33,763 nt of DNA from Myxococcota bacterium (lineage in GTDB: Bacteria; Myxococcota_A; Polyangia; JAAYKL01): contig JASJCT010000049.1 of the NCBI GenBank assembly GCA_030065855.1, positions 1-33,763 on the forward strand, read 5' to 3'. The notes below the pieces were generated by a model. It was given only the letters and a program-made list of their open reading frames with translations, searched no databases and was not told the origin of the DNA. Position numbers and translations under genes: made by a program. Below are positions 30,963 through 33,763 of this stretch, piece after piece (within the stretch, counting starts at the first letter, position 1; the number at the start of each line of letters is the position of its first letter).

Positions 30963-31835
30963 ATGTCGCGTATGTCTCGGTATCCATGCCTTGGAATCAT
31001 CGGCCCCGGTCATCGGGCTGAGGCCCTGTCCTGCGCACTCATCGATCTGGGCGCTACGGCCATTGAGGAGCGGGACGATACCACAATGCTGACAGCTGAG
31101 ACGCCGGGATGCGTGGCCCTTTTTGCTGCATTTAATGACGATAACGCGCGGGACGCTGCGCTTTTGGCGTTGGGCCAGACAGGTGAAAACAACATCCGGG
31201 TCCAACGTATCGATGTGACAGACGACAGCTGGCGATCCAGGTGGCAGGCGTATTTTCAACCGGTCGTGCTCGATACGCTAATGGTTCTCACGCCGTGGAT
31301 GACCTCTACGAGATCTGATCGCATACCTCTGATCATCGATCCTGGACTGGCCTTTGGCACCGGGGGACACGCGACCACAAAGACCGTCTTGAAGATGCTG
31401 GAGAAGAGGGCTGGGCAGCCAGGTATGCCAGCGCGCGTGCTCGACGTGGGCACGGGTTCTGGCGTGCTGGCCATTGCTGCTCTTAAACTCGGCGCCCAAG
31501 CTGCTACAGCCGTCGATATTGATCCAGATGCGGTCCAGGCCACCCGCTCAAATGCCCGCTTGAACGGAATCCAGGCCCACCTAACGGCCTATGTGGGACG
31601 TGCCCGGCATACCGCGGCAACCTGGCCCCTGGTGTTGGCGAACCTCGAACTCGCCGTTTTTGAAAAAGACGCCCGAGATATCGCAAAGCGGGTCGCGGTG
31701 GGTGGAACTTTGATACTTAGCGGCCTTCTGGCAGACCAGGTGCCAGCATGTCTTGCATTGTGGCCGGGGTTTGCGCTCAAAGAACGGGAAGACGATGAGG
31801 GGTGGGCCGCGCTCGGCCTCGTGCGGCTGCCATGA
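30963..31835 (+). CDS. prmA: ribosomal protein L11 methyltransferase
   Basis: This is the SAM-dependent enzyme that trimethylates ribosomal protein L11. The catalytic domain shows IDPGLAFGTGGHATTK, the SAM-binding VLDVGTGSGVLAIAALKLGA, AVDIDPDAV and LVLANLE. The N-terminal substrate domain (HRAEALSCALIDLGATAIEE) is of the usual type. From ATG 30963 the protein has 290 residues. A TTG at 30927 in the same frame has AGGAG six bases upstream, so a start there (12 residues longer) is equally possible. The stop overlaps the rsmE start (ATGA). Confidence 0.9.
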   Translation: MSRMSRYPCLGIIGPGHRAEALSCALIDLGATAIEERDDTTMLTAETPGCVALFAAFNDDNARDAALLALGQTGENNIRVQRIDVTDDSWRSRWQAYFQPVVLDTLMVLTPWMTSTRSDRIPLIIDPGLAFGTGGHATTKTVLKMLEKRAGQPGMPARVLDVGTGSGVLAIAALKLGAQAATAVDIDPDAVQATRSNARLNGIQAHLTAYVGRARHTAATWPLVLANLELAVFEKDARDIAKRVAVGGTLILSGLLADQVPACLALWPGFALKEREDDEGWAALGLVRLP

Positions 31836-32578
31836 CGACCCTGATGCTTCAGCATGCCCTGATGCTTCAGCATGGGGTGGCATCTTCAGACGAGATACAG
31901 ATAACAGGGGATGAGTACCACTACCTGATCCATGTCAGGCGGCATAACGTCGGAGATGCTGTTGAACTCAAAGATCCAGACGGGAACCGATACGCGGCAA
32001 TGGTTGCCCGAGTCCAGTCGGGAACTGCCTATCTGACCGTTGGAAATGAGCTTTCCAAGGCACCTAAGGGCTTTCCAGTGATCCTCATGGTCGCCGTGCC
32101 AAAGCGCGGCCTGATGGACGACATTGTTCGAAAAGTAAGCGAGTTGGGCGCTGCCCGTATCATCCCCATGCTGACCGAACACACCACAGTGCGGCCCAGT
32201 CAGCAAAAGCTCGCAAGGTGGCGTCGCATCGCCTGGGAGTCGCGTCGGCAATGCGGTCGGGAATCCCCACTCGAAGTCAAAGATGCCGAGCAGTTCACTC
32301 ACCTCGTGTCCAGCCCTCCGAATTTGGAGACCCGCTTGATACTCGACCCAACAGCCTCGACCACCAGGCCTTTTTTCAGTCTGAGGTCACCCAGGCCGCC
32401 ATTGGGCATTATGGTGGGGCCAGAAGGTGGGTTTAGCCCTGGTGAAGTCGCAGCGGCCCAAGCCGTTGGGTTTACTCCCGTGGGGCTGGGTGAGACGATT
32501 CTCAGAATCGAAACCGCTGCCATCGCTGCTGTGGTACTTAGTGTAGCAGTGCTCGGCGGCTTTGGTGATGTGGCTTGA
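31832..32578 (+). CDS. rsmE: 16S rRNA (uracil-1498-N3)-methyltransferase
   Basis: This 248-residue SPOUT-class methyltransferase modifies U1498 in the decoding region of 16S rRNA. The SAM-binding knot is clear at the C-terminus: GIMVGPEGGFSPGEV, then VGLGETILRIETAAIAAV. The N-terminal PUA-like part shows GDEYHYLIHVRRHNVGD. The start overlaps the prmA stop by four bases (ATGA), implying translational coupling. The first residues contain a duplicated LMLQHA/LMLQHG encoded by an exact 18-bp tandem repeat. The stop overlaps the sigma-factor ATG (TGATG). Confidence 0.95.
   Translation: MTTLMLQHALMLQHGVASSDEIQITGDEYHYLIHVRRHNVGDAVELKDPDGNRYAAMVARVQSGTAYLTVGNELSKAPKGFPVILMVAVPKRGLMDDIVRKVSELGAARIIPMLTEHTTVRPSQQKLARWRRIAWESRRQCGRESPLEVKDAEQFTHLVSSPPNLETRLILDPTASTTRPFFSLRSPRPPLGIMVGPEGGFSPGEVAAAQAVGFTPVGLGETILRIETAAIAAVVLSVAVLGGFGDVA
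31839..31874 (+). repeat. 18-bp exact tandem duplication at the start of rsmE
   Basis: CCCTGATGCTTCAGCATG occurs twice in a row. It adds six codons without changing the frame, and duplicates ATG codons near the start. Confidence 0.9.
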
Positions 32579-33171
32579 TGCCGATGACCAAGCAAATGAG
32601 TGAAAAGCGACTCATTAAGCGGCTCATCAAACAGGACCCGCGCGCCTTTGAAGTGCTTGTCCACAAGTACCAGGGGCCGGTTTTTAACCTTATCTACCGG
32701 ATGATCGGCAACAGAGAAGAGGCTGAAGATCTGGCTCAGGAAGTCTTTGTCACCGTTTTTAAGAAAATTTCAACATTTCGAGGAGATGCATCGCTTGCCA
32801 CATGGATTTATAGAATCGCCACCAACACGTGCAAAAACCGCAAAAAATACTTGAGTAGACGATGCTTTGATCGCCCGGCGCTTTCCCCAAAGGATGAGTA
32901 CCCAGCTGATGAGGCCCTGTCTATTCGGACATCCGGGTGCATATCGAGGCCAGACGAGGAAGTAGAAGGATATGAGATGGAGCAATTGCTTCAAAAGGCA
33001 TTTGGATCTCTTGAGGAGGATCATCGATTAATTCTCGTCTTAAGAGATATTCAAGGAATATCATATGACGATATAACGACGATCACAGGACTGCCGCTTG
33101 GGACAGTAAAAAGCCGGCTTCACCGCGCGCGCCTATCGCTTAAAGAGGCGATGAAAGTATATCTGAGGTGA
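32578..33171 (+). CDS. ECF-type RNA polymerase sigma factor
   Basis: This 197-residue protein has sigma region 2 (AFEVLVHKYQGPVFNLIYRM, then EAEDLAQEVFVTVFKKI and ATWIYRIATNTCKN) and region 4 (LILVLRDIQGISYDDI, then GLPLGTVKSRLHRAR), joined by a variable linker; region 3 is absent. It would direct RNA polymerase to a specific set of promoters. The likely start is ATG at 32578 in a TGATG overlap with rsmE, making it translationally coupled. Its partner anti-sigma factor follows 3 bp later. It is RpoE-like in general layout; its regulon cannot be inferred. Confidence 0.93.
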   Translation: MPMTKQMSEKRLIKRLIKQDPRAFEVLVHKYQGPVFNLIYRMIGNREEAEDLAQEVFVTVFKKISTFRGDASLATWIYRIATNTCKNRKKYLSRRCFDRPALSPKDEYPADEALSIRTSGCISRPDEEVEGYEMEQLLQKAFGSLEEDHRLILVLRDIQGISYDDITTITGLPLGTVKSRLHRARLSLKEAMKVYLR

Positions 33172-33174
33172 TCC

Positions 33175-33591
33175 ATGGAGTGTAACCAAGCAAAAACCCA
33201 CTTTATCGGTCTGTATGACGGGGATCTCGACGAGGATACCCGACTGGCGGTTGAAGCGCACCTCAGCACATGCGAACATTGCCGTCTGGAATGGCGAGAA
33301 TACCAGCAAATGATGGCAGAAGTGTCTGGGCTACGCCCAATGGCGCCGCCTGAGAATTTTGTTTCCAGGGTCAAGCAGACCATTGAAAAGAGATCCAGGG
33401 GCCGCTTCTTTGGTCCTGCAGCTGGATTTAACCTAAGCTTTGCGATTATTTCCTTTATTCTTATTCTTCTCTTTTTGATGGCGTATTTGTTTATCTCGTC
33501 AAGTAGAGATGTGGAGCTAATTAGTCCGGAAACCTCTCCCCCTACCCTACCCTCCGATGCGGAGGAGAGCTCCAAAGTAACCCCCCAATGA
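33175..33591 (+). CDS. zinc-finger anti-sigma factor, single-pass membrane protein
   Basis: This 138-residue protein has an N-terminal zinc-binding anti-sigma motif (HLSTCEHC, the H-x3-C-x2-C signature, with Cys3 and His9 upstream). A basic linker follows, then a transmembrane helix (FAIISFILILLFLMAYLFI, about 97-115) and a short Pro/Ser-rich external tail. It would hold the preceding sigma factor at the membrane until a signal releases it. The start ATG follows GAGGTGA, which overlaps the end of the sigma gene. Only 20-odd residues lie outside, so a large sensor domain is absent. Confidence 0.9.
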   Translation: MECNQAKTHFIGLYDGDLDEDTRLAVEAHLSTCEHCRLEWREYQQMMAEVSGLRPMAPPENFVSRVKQTIEKRSRGRFFGPAAGFNLSFAIISFILILLFLMAYLFISSSRDVELISPETSPPTLPSDAEESSKVTPQ

Positions 33592-33683
33592 CTAATCGTA
33601 TATTCGCCTCCCCCTCCCCTCGCAGGCAATGGCATTCGGTTAAGGATTTTTGGGTGTTTTTATAGCGTAGGATCGCCAGAAAA

Positions 33684-33718
33684 GAATCCCCCTTGAAAAA
33701 GGGGGCAGGGGGATTTTC
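33684..33718. repeat. CCCCCTTGAAAAAGGGGG palindrome, possible start of another MITE
   Basis: The sequence closely matches the inner arm of the element at 6656-6687, including the following CAGGGGGATTT. A GGGTGTTTTTATA stretch about 40 bases upstream resembles that element's outer end. Only one arm lies within the window. It may also terminate the prmA-sigma operon. Confidence 0.65.
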
Positions 33719-33763
33719 AATTGTCCAAGCAATTGTTTTCAAAGGTAAAATTCGATTGGACGT

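Noticed and set aside
33542..33742. Minus-strand ORF containing NPPAPFFKG
   Set aside because: This string is the translation of the CCCCCTTGAAAAAGGGGG palindrome, a frequent false gene call.

Overview
The window looks like a chromosomal segment from a deltaproteobacterial or Myxococcota-type Gram-negative bacterium, probably an uncultivated one. Three things suggest this: several secreted lipoproteins carry Asp-Ser/Asp-Thr linkers, two of them have a six-cysteine module seen in myxobacterial surface proteins, and short palindromic repeats of a kind common in those genomes are frequent. This assignment is an inference; there is no rRNA or other decisive marker gene here.

Layout. 1-4.4 kb is a mobile-element scrapyard. 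An ORF6N-domain gene is split by a 255-bp MITE with a visible 7-bp target duplication. It abuts a remnant of an insertion sequence. An Rhs/YD-repeat C-terminal cassette with a small membrane protein behind it follows, and then a full-length relative of the same insertion sequence. 4.4-6.8 kb holds a secreted Asp/Thr-linker protein, a nitrilase-superfamily amidohydrolase and a second MITE. 6.8-12.3 kb is a complete pyruvate dehydrogenase operon, aceE-aceF-lpdA, read on the minus strand. 12.6-14.1 kb is a tandem pair of paralogous lipoproteins that place a DsrE-like domain outside the cytoplasm behind a six-cysteine module. 14.2-17.2 kb holds a small secreted protein and decayed material: a secreted ORF cut off next to an ISL3-family element, a lipoprotein pseudogene with an amber codon in its signal peptide, a third MITE, and a frameshifted fragment copied from the regulator gene at 24.7-26.5 kb.

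17.4-24.4 kb is one gene for a secreted protein of about 2354 residues. It has three eight-blade PQQ-like propellers, seven Calx-beta-like modules in two groups, and nine C-terminal repeats of 36 or 40 residues. Just upstream on the same strand is a LuxR-type HTH/alpha-beta hydrolase fusion whose expected catalytic His reads as Tyr. Next comes a Cu/Zn-superoxide-dismutase-like secreted protein that has lost most metal ligands.

27.3-33.6 kb is more conventional. A minus-strand group (4HBT thioesterase, fused aspartate carbamoyltransferase PyrBI, GT-C-like membrane glycosyltransferase) diverges from a plus-strand, translationally coupled operon: prmA, rsmE, an ECF sigma factor and its zinc-finger anti-sigma factor. 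The window ends in another copy of the palindrome found in the second MITE.

The strongest candidates for new biology are the twin extracytoplasmic DsrE lipoproteins, the giant triple-propeller protein with its neighbouring LuxR-hydrolase, and the precisely delimited MITEs.
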